DNA of 64,000 nt from Variibacter gotjawalensis (GTDB taxonomy: Bacteria > Pseudomonadota > Alphaproteobacteria > Rhizobiales > Xanthobacteraceae), in contig NZ_AP014946.1 of assembly GCF_002355335.1 (NCBI RefSeq), positions 4,107,501 through 4,171,500 on the forward strand, given 5' to 3'. The notes below the pieces were generated by a model. The model worked only from the letters and a program-made list of their open reading frames with translations, did no database searches and was not told the DNA's origin. The position numbers were made by a program, and so were the translations under genes. Positions 51,838 to 59,905 of the stretch are shown in pieces. Positions within the stretch are counted from its first letter, which is position 1. Each line of letters begins with the position of its first letter.

Positions 51838-53031
51838 CTATCGGCGCATAACGACGCCGGTCGCGGTCGCAAACCCTTCGAGCGTTCTAATGCGCTTCTC
51901 GAGCCACCAGCCGTATTCGGGGGACCAATCTTCGAAGCGCGTGTTGATGCCGAGATCGTGCGCCCAATGGTGCGCGATGTTTGGATTGAATTGCGACTGC
52001 CTGCCGACGGCAATCAAGTCGGCTTTGCCGTCTTGCAAAATCGCCTCGGCTTGCTGAGCCTCGAGGATGATGCCGACAGCCATCGTGCGAATGTCGACTT
52101 CCTTGCGCACGCGCTCGGCGAAGGGAACTTGGAAGCCGAGGCTGCGCGTCACTTGCGCGGCCGTCGCGGCGCCACTGATACCGCCCGACGAACAGTCGAT
52201 GACGTCAACGCCACGCGCTTTCAATTCGCGCGCAAAGGCAACCGTGTCATCCATGTTCCAGCCATCAGCCGCACCGTCCACCGACGATACACGCACGAAG
52301 AGCGGCATCGTGCTCGGCATCTCGGCGCGCACCGCTTCAGCGATCTGCAATGGAAGTCGCATACGGCCGGTACTATCACCGCCATATTCGTCATTGCGCG
52401 TGTTCGACACCGGTGAAAGGAATGATGCCAGCAGATAGCCGTGCGCCGCATGGATTTCGATCGTGTCGAACCCGGCCTGCACGGCGCGTCGCGCCGCACC
52501 GGCCCATTTGCCGACCATGGCTTTACATTCGTCCGTCGTCAGCTGATGCGGCGTCAGCCAGCCGTTCGCGACCGGTTCGGCTGTTGGCCCGACCGGCTGC
52601 CACATCTTCGATCCAGCTCTCAGATTTTCTTCCGTCAGAGGCCCCATGCCCTGCATCGCGCTTTGCGTCGACGCCTTGCGGCCGCCGTGCGCGATCTGGA
52701 TTCCGATCGCGGTGTTCTGACGTTTCATAAAGGCAACGAGCGGTTTGAAGCTTTCGGCCTGCGCATCGTTCCAGAGGCCGAGATCGTTCTCGTTGATAAG
52801 GCCGACCTCTTCGACCCCGGTGGCCTCGACGAAGACTAGCCCGAAACCGCCGAGTGCATATCGTCCGAGATGAACAAGATGGAAGTCGCCACAGGTGTGG
52901 CTGGGCCCGCAGCGATAGTGCACCATCGGCGGTACGACGAGGCGGTTTTTCAATGTGAGCCCGCGTAGATCGAGCGGCTCGAACAGAAGTGGTCGCGCGG
53001 TTTCCATCTCGTTACGGGAACCGTCATTCAT
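51838..53031 (-). CDS. Old Yellow Enzyme-family NADH:flavin oxidoreductase
   Basis: 397 residues from ATG 53031, preceded by AGGAGA at seven bases; the open frame runs to 53160 without support. The FMN barrel begins LFEPLDLRGLTLKNRLVVPP, with IQIAHGGRKAS, EIHAAHGYLLASFLSP-VSN and NDEYGGDSTGRMRLP, the marks of the NamA/YqjM class. It probably reduces activated alkenes or nitro groups with NAD(P)H. It lies between the hydrolase remnant and the MarR/P450 pair on the minus strand and shows no coupled partner. It is not clear which pathway it serves. Confidence 0.92.
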   Translation of the reverse strand: MNDGSRNEMETARPLLFEPLDLRGLTLKNRLVVPPMVHYRCGPSHTCGDFHLVHLGRYALGGFGLVFVEATGVEEVGLINENDLGLWNDAQAESFKPLVAFMKRQNTAIGIQIAHGGRKASTQSAMQGMGPLTEENLRAGSKMWQPVGPTAEPVANGWLTPHQLTTDECKAMVGKWAGAARRAVQAGFDTIEIHAAHGYLLASFLSPVSNTRNDEYGGDSTGRMRLPLQIAEAVRAEMPSTMPLFVRVSSVDGAADGWNMDDTVAFARELKARGVDVIDCSSGGISGAATAAQVTRSLGFQVPFAERVRKEVDIRTMAVGIILEAQQAEAILQDGKADLIAVGRQSQFNPNIAHHWAHDLGINTRFEDWSPEYGWWLEKRIRTLEGFATATGVVMRR

Positions 53032-53304
53032 GCGATCGTCTCCTGCCTGCACGTAGTTTTGCCCGTCAGTCTGGCATCCCGGCTCGCGCCAAGGCAACCT
53101 CGCTGCCGTGATTAAAGGCGCTGCGCGAACCGAATGGCTTCGGCAAGCCAATCCCGACAAAGGGTCGGCGGATTTGTTGCCATAGCAACGATTGATGCCT
53201 TAGACTGATATGGTTTCGAGAGGCAGCGGTACAGCTGCCCTTGCCGGGAGGGATCGGCTTTGCCGAAAATTTGCAAGGCACAAGCACACGCCGTGCAGCG
53301 ACGC

Positions 53305-53778
53305 TTAGTCGCTGACAGCGTCGAGATTGCCGTGAACTCGCGCGAGCAATCCAATCAGCGTCTGGCGTTCGGAAGCCGAGAGGCAGCCGAGAAGCCGCGC
53401 TTCGCGTTGGAGGGCTACGACGATGATGCGGTCGTGCATGTCTTGTCCACGCTCGGTCAGCGAGATGCGATGGCTGCGCGCATCGTTCGGATCGCTCTCG
53501 ATCGAAACCAGCCCGCGCTTTTCCATGCTCGCGAGGGTGCGGCTGACCGGACCGCGGTCGTAGCCGATAACGGAGCAGATGCGCGATGCCGAGATCGCCG
53601 GCTCGATCGCGAGGAGAGCGATGATACGCCATTCCGTGACGTTGACACCGAAGCGCGTCTGATAGGTCTGCGTCGCAGTGCGAGAAAGCTTGTTCGCAAT
53701 GAACGTGATCAGCGCCGGAACGTAGCGCTCGAGGTCCAGCGTCGTCGCTGCTTTTCGCGTGGGTTTGGCTTTAGGCAT
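53305..53778 (-). CDS. MarR-family transcriptional regulator
   Basis: 157 residues. The winged helix runs from VTEWRIIALLAIEPAISASR through ICSVIGYDRGPVSRTLASME to KRGLVSIESDPNDARSHRIS, with the conserved DxRSxxI/L wing. MarR proteins are dimeric repressors often released by aromatic acids. It is divergent from the P450 gene, with a 94-bp gap that holds a 12-bp palindrome, so it likely regulates the P450/ferredoxin operon and itself. Confidence 0.93.
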   Translation of the reverse strand: MPKAKPTRKAATTLDLERYVPALITFIANKLSRTATQTYQTRFGVNVTEWRIIALLAIEPAISASRICSVIGYDRGPVSRTLASMEKRGLVSIESDPNDARSHRISLTERGQDMHDRIIVVALQREARLLGCLSASERQTLIGLLARVHGNLDAVSD

Positions 53779-53787
53779 ACGGATTTC

Positions 53788-53840
53788 CGCTACGTAGCGT
53801 TACTCGAAGCCAAGCGCCAGAGTTTTCGCCGCAATAGCGG
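53788..53840. promoter_or_regulatory. Candidate MarR operator region
   Basis: A perfect 12-bp palindrome CGCTACGTAGCG lies at 53788-53799, ten bases upstream of the MarR start. A second dyad CCGC-AATA-GCGG is at 53829-53840, about 33 bases before the P450 start. Both suit dimeric MarR binding and could control both divergent genes. Confidence 0.45.
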
Positions 53841-53872
53841 AAGGTTTGTCGCCGGCGTTAGAGGATGATCCG

Positions 53873-55117
53873 ATGACGATCACGCACTATGAGGCAGAGA
53901 AAACCAGCACACCCAAGACGGTGACTGTCGACCCGTCAGTTCCTCGCGTCGAAATCGACCCGTTTTCGATTGCGTATTTCGCCGATCCGCATCCGGCGCA
54001 GGAGCAGCTTCGCGAAGCCGGCCCGGTCATCTGGATCGAGCAATGGCAGTGCTACGCCGTCGCGCGGTACGCCGAGGTCCATGCGGTTTTGCACGATCCG
54101 CTGACCTTCTGCTCCAGTCGTGGTGTCGGACTTTCGGATTTCGCAAAAGAGAAGCCCTGGCGTCCGCAGAGCATTATTCTCGAGGCCGATCCGCCGGCGC
54201 ATACCCGAACGCGCGCCGTGCTCAGCCGCGTGCTGTCGCCCGCCGTGATGAAGACGTTGCGCGATCGCTTTACGGCCGCCGCAGAAGCGAAGGTCGACGA
54301 GCTTCTTTCGCGCGGTCGCTTCGACGCAATCGCAGATTTCGCCGAGGCGTATCCGCTATCGGTGTTCCCCGACGCGCTAGGTCTGAAGCCGGACGGCCGC
54401 GAGCATCTGCTGCCGTACGCCAGCCTCGTATTCAATGCCTTCGGGCCGCCGAATGAACTTCGGCAAACCGCGATCGAGCGTTCGGCGCCGCATCGCGCTT
54501 ACGTCGAGGCGCAGTGCCAGCGCGAGAACTTGGCGCCCGGCGGGTTCGGTGCGTGCATCCATGCTCAGGCTGACGAAGGCAAGATCGCACACGACGAAGC
54601 ACCGTTGCTGGTTCGATCGCTGCTCAGCGCGGGGCTTGATACCACCGTGAATGGCCTCGGCGCGGCAATCTATTGTCTCGCCCGCTACCCCGAGCAGTTC
54701 GATCGACTGCGTGCCGATGTCTCGCTTGCGCGCAATGCGTTCGAAGAAGCTGTGCGCTACGAAAGCCCTGTGCAGACATTCTTTCGCACCACCACGCGCG
54801 ATGTCGAATTGTCCGGCATAACCATTCCGGAAGGCCAGAAAGTGCTGATGTTCCTGGGCGCCGCCAATCGCGATCCGCGCCGGTGGGAAAACGCGGACAG
54901 CTACGATGTTACGCGCCGCACGAGCGGCCACGTCGGTTTCGGCTCCGGCATCCACATGTGCGTCGGCCAGCTGGTGGCGCGGCTTGAAGGCGAGGTCGTG
55001 CTTTCGACGCTGGCGCGCAAAGTCAAAAACATCGCAATCAGCGGTCCGATCGAGCGTCGCTTCAACAACACGCTACGCGGTCTCGAGCGCCTTCCTGTCA
55101 CGTTCACCGCGACTTGA
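53873..55117 (+). CDS. Cytochrome P450, CYP199A-type (para-substituted benzoate monooxygenase)
   Basis: 414 residues. Heme ligand Cys363 in FGSGIHMCVGQL, the I-helix AGLDTT (253-258), and the E-x-x-R in EEAVR (292-295). Long stretches agree with what I recall of R. palustris CYP199A2/A4: SSRGVGLSDFAKEKPWRP, ILEADPPAHTRTRAVLS, FNAFGPPNELRQ and LVRSLLSAG, including arginine and serine residues that hold the benzoate carboxylate. That family demethylates 4-methoxybenzoate and oxidises other 4-substituted benzoates. ATG 53873 has GAGG upstream. The ferredoxin gene follows after seven bases. Confidence 0.92.
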   Translation: MTITHYEAEKTSTPKTVTVDPSVPRVEIDPFSIAYFADPHPAQEQLREAGPVIWIEQWQCYAVARYAEVHAVLHDPLTFCSSRGVGLSDFAKEKPWRPQSIILEADPPAHTRTRAVLSRVLSPAVMKTLRDRFTAAAEAKVDELLSRGRFDAIADFAEAYPLSVFPDALGLKPDGREHLLPYASLVFNAFGPPNELRQTAIERSAPHRAYVEAQCQRENLAPGGFGACIHAQADEGKIAHDEAPLLVRSLLSAGLDTTVNGLGAAIYCLARYPEQFDRLRADVSLARNAFEEAVRYESPVQTFFRTTTRDVELSGITIPEGQKVLMFLGAANRDPRRWENADSYDVTRRTSGHVGFGSGIHMCVGQLVARLEGEVVLSTLARKVKNIAISGPIERRFNNTLRGLERLPVTFTAT

Positions 55118-55124
55118 GCCACAC

Positions 55125-55448
55125 ATGACGCAGATCAATATCATCACGCCGGACGGGCAGCAGACATCGATCGACGCGAGCGCGAACGAAAGCGTGATGC
55201 AGGCGGCATCGCGTCAAGGCATCGAAGGCATCGTTGCGGAATGCGGTGGCAATGCGATGTGCGCGACGTGCCACATCTATGTTGCCGAAGACTGGTTGGA
55301 TCGCTTGCCGGCGATGAGCGACGACGAGGATGCGTTGCTCGACGGCGCCGCAGCCGAGCGTCGTGCCAATAGCCGATTGTCCTGCCAAATTCCCGTCACC
55401 GACGAAATCGACGGACTTACAATCCGTGTGCCGGACCGGCAAGTGTGA
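55125..55448 (+). CDS. [2Fe-2S] ferredoxin, palustrisredoxin/putidaredoxin type
   Basis: 107 residues. Cluster ligands are Cys40, Cys46, Cys49 and Cys87 (AECGGNAMCATCH and LSCQIP), the C-x5-C-x2-C-x37-C spacing of adrenodoxin-type ferredoxins. Directly downstream of a CYP199A-type gene it should be the electron donor, as Pux is for CYP199A2. No ferredoxin reductase is visible nearby, so the reductase must be encoded elsewhere. ATG 55125 is used; the open frame extends back to 54906 inside the P450 gene without support. Confidence 0.93.
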   Translation: MTQINIITPDGQQTSIDASANESVMQAASRQGIEGIVAECGGNAMCATCHIYVAEDWLDRLPAMSDDEDALLDGAAAERRANSRLSCQIPVTDEIDGLTIRVPDRQV

Positions 55449-55488
55449 CAGCATTGCAATGAACAAAAACGACCGAGGGAGAATACCC

Positions 55489-56703
55489 ATGAAACACGTG
55501 AGCGTATTGCTTGGATTGTCGATGCTGAGCCTTGCGGCCGTGCCGGTTCAAGCCGAAATTTCCGACGGCATCGTCCGCGTCGGCGTGCTCAACGATATCT
55601 CGGGCGTCTTCCAAGATACCAACGGCATGGGCTCCGTCGAAGCCGCGCGCATGGCGGCGGAGGATTTCAACGGTGGCGGCAAGGGGATCAAGGTCGAGAT
55701 CATCTACGCGGATCATCAGAACAAGCCGGACGTCGGAACCGCAATCGTCCGCAAGTGGCTCGACGTCGATAAGGTCGACGCCGTCGTCGACGTTCCGAAC
55801 TCTTCGGTCGGTCTCGGCATCAACGAGATCCTGCGAAACTCGCGCATGACCTTCCTCGCATCGTCGACCGCGACAGCGGAGCTGACCGGGAAGTCGTGCT
55901 CGCCCAACACGATCCAGTGGGTGAACGACACGTGGGCGACCGGCAACACGACGGCCGCCGCGACGATGAAGCGGGGCGGCAACGACTGGTACTTCATCAC
56001 GGTGAACTATGCGCTCGGGCATGGGATCGAGGCCGAAGCAACAAACTACATCATGAAGAACGGCGGCAAAGTGCTCGGCTCGACCCGCCATCCGCTCGGA
56101 ACGTCGGACCTTGCGTCACTGCTGGTGCAAGCTCAGCAGTCGAAAGCGAAAGTCATCGGCCTCGCCAATGCGGGCGCGGACACGATCAACGCAGTTAAGC
56201 AGGCCAGCGAATTCGGCATCAAAGAGAGTGGGCAATCGCTGGTCGCGTTTTTGATCTTCATCAACGACGTTCACGCAATGGGCCTCCAGGCCGGCCAAGG
56301 CGTGCTTCTGACCGAAGCCTTCTATTGGGATATGGACGACGAGACGCGCGCGTTTGCGAAACGCTTCGCCGCTCGCCCGGGCATGAATGGAAAAATGCCG
56401 AGCGGCAATCAGGCCGGGGTCTACGCCTCGACGCTCGCCTACTTGAACGCCGTCGCGGCGACGGCAACGGACGATGCCCGTCAGGTGGTCCCGCAGATGA
56501 AGAAATTCAAAGGCAAGGACAAGCTGTTTGGCGATCTCGCGATCCGCGAAGACGGACGCGTGATCCATCCGATCCATCTTTTCGAGATCAAGAAGCCGTC
56601 GGAGTCGAAGTACCCGTATGATTACTACAAGCTGATTTCGACAGTCCCGATGGACCAGGCGTTTCGTCCGCTCGCGGATGGCGGCTGCCCGATGATCAAG
56701 TAA
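55489..56703 (+). CDS. ABC transporter substrate-binding protein, branched-chain/aromatic type (orphan)
   Basis: 404 residues. Signal peptide MKHVSVLLGLSMLSLAAVPVQA, then GIVRVGVLNDISGVFQDTNG. Blocks YADHQNKPDVGTA, TVNYALGHGIEAE, FYWDMDDETRAFAKRF and DYYKLISTVPMDQAFRPLAD resemble the receptor at 29688 closely. It follows the P450/ferredoxin pair by 40 bases with AGGGAGA before ATG 55489, so it is probably part of that operon and may deliver a methoxybenzoate-like acid. Its permease and ATPases are not adjacent. The open frame begins at 55330 but that part is under the ferredoxin gene. Confidence 0.92.
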   Translation: MKHVSVLLGLSMLSLAAVPVQAEISDGIVRVGVLNDISGVFQDTNGMGSVEAARMAAEDFNGGGKGIKVEIIYADHQNKPDVGTAIVRKWLDVDKVDAVVDVPNSSVGLGINEILRNSRMTFLASSTATAELTGKSCSPNTIQWVNDTWATGNTTAAATMKRGGNDWYFITVNYALGHGIEAEATNYIMKNGGKVLGSTRHPLGTSDLASLLVQAQQSKAKVIGLANAGADTINAVKQASEFGIKESGQSLVAFLIFINDVHAMGLQAGQGVLLTEAFYWDMDDETRAFAKRFAARPGMNGKMPSGNQAGVYASTLAYLNAVAATATDDARQVVPQMKKFKGKDKLFGDLAIREDGRVIHPIHLFEIKKPSESKYPYDYYKLISTVPMDQAFRPLADGGCPMIK

Positions 56704-56723
56704 CCCTTAGGCCTTTTGTTTGT

Positions 56724-56756
56724 CGCGGAACTGCGGGTTTTTGCCCGGCTTCCGCG
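56724..56756. terminator. Bidirectional terminator hairpin between convergent operons
   Basis: CGCGGAA (56724-56730) and TTCCGCG (56750-56756) make a 7-bp stem. Inner GGG and CCC flanking TTTTT can extend it. It lies in the 59-bp gap between the receptor gene ending at 56703 and the convergent ATPase gene ending at 56763, where a shared terminator is expected. There is no clear T-run outside the stem. Confidence 0.5.
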
Positions 56757-56762
56757 AAGTCT

Positions 56763-57578
56763 CTACACCGATACGGCACTCAGTTGCGCCCTATCGAGAA
56801 TGCGATCTTGCTTGGCGTAAAGGAACTCCAACAACTCCTTGCGGTACGCCACGTATTTCCGATCTGTCGCGAGGCCGATGCGGTCTCGCGGTCTCGCGAG
56901 CTCGATATCGACGATCTCCCCGATATGCGCCGCCGGCCCGCGCGTCATCATTACGACGCGATCGCTCAACAGGATCGCTTCGTCGATATCGTGGGTCACC
57001 ATCACGACGGTCGACTTTGTTGCTTCGACAATACGAACAAGTTCATCTTGCAGACTGGAGCGTGTCAGCGCGTCGAGAGCACCGAACGGCTCGTCCATCA
57101 GCAACACTCTAGGTTCGGTTGCTAACGCGCGCGCGATGCCGACGCGTTGCTTCATGCCGCCGGAAATCTCGTAAGGGTAGTTTTGCCCTGCATGGGCTAG
57201 GTGCACCATGTTGAGTGCGGCATCGGCCCGCTCCGTAATTTCGGCACGCGACGACCGTTTGAAAACTTGCTTCACGGCGAGCTCGATATTCTGGAAGCAC
57301 GTCATCCACGGCAGCAACGCGTGGCTTTGAAACACCATCGCGCGATCCGGCCCCGGGCCTTTCACAGGTGCTCCTGCACATACGATCGATCCGGACGTAG
57401 GCTTAAGCAGCCCGGCAATCAGATTCAGTAACGTACTCTTGCCGCATCCCGAATGACCGATCAGGCTGATAAACTCTCCTTCGCGAACATCGAGAGAAAT
57501 ACGGTCAAGTGCGAGAAGCTTCTTCCCGGCCTTGCCCGGAAAGCGGATCGAGACATCGCGGACTTCGACTGTCGACAT
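56763..57578 (-). CDS. Nitrate/sulfonate/taurine-type ABC transporter ATP-binding protein
   Basis: 271 residues. Walker A GHSGCGKST, signature ISGGMKQRVGIARAL, Walker B VLLMDEPFGALDALTR and switch His in VTHDIDEAILLSDRV. The LSGGM variant and PFGALDALTR are typical of NrtD/SsuB/TauB ATPases. It ends the minus-strand order receptor, permease, ATPase and overlaps nothing. The substrate is not shown by this protein. Confidence 0.94.
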   Translation of the reverse strand: MSTVEVRDVSIRFPGKAGKKLLALDRISLDVREGEFISLIGHSGCGKSTLLNLIAGLLKPTSGSIVCAGAPVKGPGPDRAMVFQSHALLPWMTCFQNIELAVKQVFKRSSRAEITERADAALNMVHLAHAGQNYPYEISGGMKQRVGIARALATEPRVLLMDEPFGALDALTRSSLQDELVRIVEATKSTVVMVTHDIDEAILLSDRVVMMTRGPAAHIGEIVDIELARPRDRIGLATDRKYVAYRKELLEFLYAKQDRILDRAQLSAVSV

Positions 57579-57581
57579 CCG

Positions 57582-58424
57582 CTACTCCCGAAAACTCAGA
57601 CGCCGGCTAAGCCAAGCCAAACCCGCGTCGAGAGCAAGACCGATTGTCCCGATCAGAACGATCGCCACGATCATGCTGGAGATCTGCAGATTGTTCCATT
57701 CACTCCAGATGAAGTAACCGACGCCGCTTTGCGCCCCGACCATCTCGGCCGCAACGATGACAAACCAAGCGATGCCGATTGAGATGCGCATCCCCGTCAT
57801 GATCATAGGCACGCTCGCGGGAAACACGACGCGAGTCACGTGCTCGAGCGTACCCACTCCGAACACGCGCGAGACATTCAGCCACTCCGAGCGCACGGAG
57901 CCAGCGCCGACCGCAGTGTTGATCAGCATCGGCCAGACCGCGCAGATAAAGATGATGAAGATCGTCGACACCGTGCTGTCACGAAACGCATAGAGCGCGA
58001 GCGGCATCCATGCGAGCGGTGAGACCGGCCGGAGAATTTGGATGAATGGATTGAGCGCTTGATAGAGCGCGGGCCATAGCCCGAGAGCGAATCCAAGCGG
58101 CACCGCGACGAGAACGGCGAGCGTATAGCCGAGAAGAACGCGCCCCAACGAATAGAGCAGATGCCAGGCAATTCCGTAATTGTTGGGGTTCGAGCGATCG
58201 AACGCATTGACGAGAAGCTCCCACCCGCGCCGCGCCACGGCGACCGGCGTGGGAATCGCGCCGCCGGCAGTCGGCGCCGCACTCTGCCCTGCGAGCCGCG
58301 CGTATTCGGGATCGATGTTGGTCGCTATCGCACTCGGGCCCGCCGTGAAAAACTGCCAAGCCGCGATAGAAACAAGGGCTATCAGGATTGACGCAACCCA
58401 AGGCTGGAAAAAGACACGGCGCAT
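57582..58424 (-). CDS. Nitrate/sulfonate/taurine-type ABC transporter permease
   Basis: 280 residues with about six membrane segments, starting WVASILIALVSIAAWQFFTA. The region after the first segment is a periplasmic stretch of about 50 residues. LRPVSPLAWMPLALYAF and GAGSVRSEWLNVSRVFGVGT form the EAA-type docking loop of NrtB/SsuC permeases. It follows the receptor gene by four bases and precedes the ATPase gene by three. Confidence 0.93.
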   Translation of the reverse strand: MRRVFFQPWVASILIALVSIAAWQFFTAGPSAIATNIDPEYARLAGQSAAPTAGGAIPTPVAVARRGWELLVNAFDRSNPNNYGIAWHLLYSLGRVLLGYTLAVLVAVPLGFALGLWPALYQALNPFIQILRPVSPLAWMPLALYAFRDSTVSTIFIIFICAVWPMLINTAVGAGSVRSEWLNVSRVFGVGTLEHVTRVVFPASVPMIMTGMRISIGIAWFVIVAAEMVGAQSGVGYFIWSEWNNLQISSMIVAIVLIGTIGLALDAGLAWLSRRLSFRE

Positions 58425-58428
58425 CGCG

Positions 58429-59751
58429 CTAAGTTTTCTTGATCGCCTTGAGGTATTCCTCCGGCGCTGCGGAATTGAACGGCTGACCGAGGATCGTCTC
58501 CGTCCCGAATTCGATGGAAGGTGCAGAAGCGCCTTGCTCGCGCATGATCTTGGCTGCGTCGGTGGCCAGCATCACCTGCTCGGCCAACTTCTTGTAGTCG
58601 ACGTCTTCCTTCAGCATGTTCCAGCGGCGTAGCTGAACCATCAGCCAGACGGCCGCCGAGTAATGCGGGAACGGCTGATAATCGACGCGCCGCGGTTCGT
58701 TCTTCACGGCGCCAAGTCCGTCGGCATATCGGCCGACGATCACCTGCTCGAGAACGACTTCCGGCGCGTTGAGATATTGTGGTTGCGCGAGAACCTTCGG
58801 CATGGCGGCGCGATTCGTCGGCTCCGAGACATGCAGGCTCGCGGCAATGATCGCGCGATAAAATGCCATGAACGTGTTCGGGTTCTGTTTGATCCAGCTT
58901 TCGGGCGCAGTCACCGAACAGCATGGATGGCCATCCCAGATCTCTTTCGAGATCAAATGAATGAAGCCTGCGCCCTCATAGACCGCGCGCTGACCGCCCG
59001 GCTCACCGCCGAAAAAGCCGTCGATGCTGCCGACGCGAAGGCTTGAGACATATTCGGTCGGCGGGACGACGCGGTACTGAATATCTTTGTCGGGATCGAG
59101 CCCGGCAGCCGCAATATAATTGCGCAGCTGCATCGTCTGGTGACTTTGGTCGAAAGGCACCGCAAACACAAATCCGCGCCAATTTTTCGGATCGCGGTTG
59201 TTCTTATGCTTGTTGGCCAAGACGAGCGAATTGCCATTCTGATTGAGGATCGTCAGAACTTTGATCGATTGCTGATTTCCGCCGAGACCGGCCGTCATGG
59301 TCAGTGCAACCGGCATCACCTGCTGCGAGACATCGAGCTCGCCGTTGAGCATCTTGTCGCGAATGAGTGCGATGCCGGCGATCTTCTGCAGAGAGACTTC
59401 AAGACCTTCTTTCGCATATGCGCCGAGCTGTTCACCGTAGATCAGCGGAGCCGCGCAGGTAATCGGTAGGAAGCCGACGTTGAGCTTCGTTTTCTCGAGT
59501 GGCTTCTTCTCTTGCGCGATGGCCTTGAGATCGCCGATCGGCAGAATTGAGCCGAGAGCGCCAAGCAGGGTTGCAGCGCCGACCGAGCGTAGCAATTGGC
59601 GGCGGAGTATGGGATCGGGGAACAGCCCGTGGATCAAACCATCGTCGATTCCGTCCGCGATACAGTCCGAGGCGGAACCTGTTGCCTGGTGAATGATGCC
59701 ACATTCGCAGCGGCCTTTGGTGAAATAGTGCGTATGTGCGCGCGTAGACAT
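58429..59751 (-). CDS. NrtA/CmpA-like ABC transporter substrate-binding protein
   Basis: About 440 residues from ATG 59751 (an upstream ATG at 59781 has no ribosome site). Before the export signal it has an unusual N-terminal segment with histidines and cysteines, HYFTKGRCECGIIHQ and a later Cys. The signal then reads LRRQLLRSVGAATLLGALGS, twin-arginine-like. The mature part begins LNVGFLPITCAAPLIYGEQL, the NMT1/NrtA type, with SLRVGSIDGFFGGEPGGQRA. Unlike lipoprotein NrtA there is no lipobox. It may bind nitrate, a sulfonate or another small anion. A sulfite-oxidase-family gene is divergent 154 bp away. Confidence 0.88.
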   Translation of the reverse strand: MSTRAHTHYFTKGRCECGIIHQATGSASDCIADGIDDGLIHGLFPDPILRRQLLRSVGAATLLGALGSILPIGDLKAIAQEKKPLEKTKLNVGFLPITCAAPLIYGEQLGAYAKEGLEVSLQKIAGIALIRDKMLNGELDVSQQVMPVALTMTAGLGGNQQSIKVLTILNQNGNSLVLANKHKNNRDPKNWRGFVFAVPFDQSHQTMQLRNYIAAAGLDPDKDIQYRVVPPTEYVSSLRVGSIDGFFGGEPGGQRAVYEGAGFIHLISKEIWDGHPCCSVTAPESWIKQNPNTFMAFYRAIIAASLHVSEPTNRAAMPKVLAQPQYLNAPEVVLEQVIVGRYADGLGAVKNEPRRVDYQPFPHYSAAVWLMVQLRRWNMLKEDVDYKKLAEQVMLATDAAKIMREQGASAPSIEFGTETILGQPFNSAAPEEYLKAIKKT

Positions 59752-59905
59752 GACGACATCCCCATTTAACACCGGCGTCATGATGCTATTCGTCCACCAA
59801 CAATTCGCCTAGAAGAAAGCGCGCACGCCTCGTTGCAGGAATATGAGGTGAAGTTGTCTCCCCGCTTTGGCAGTCTCTTGAAATCAAGCTCTCGCAGGAA
59901 CCGCC

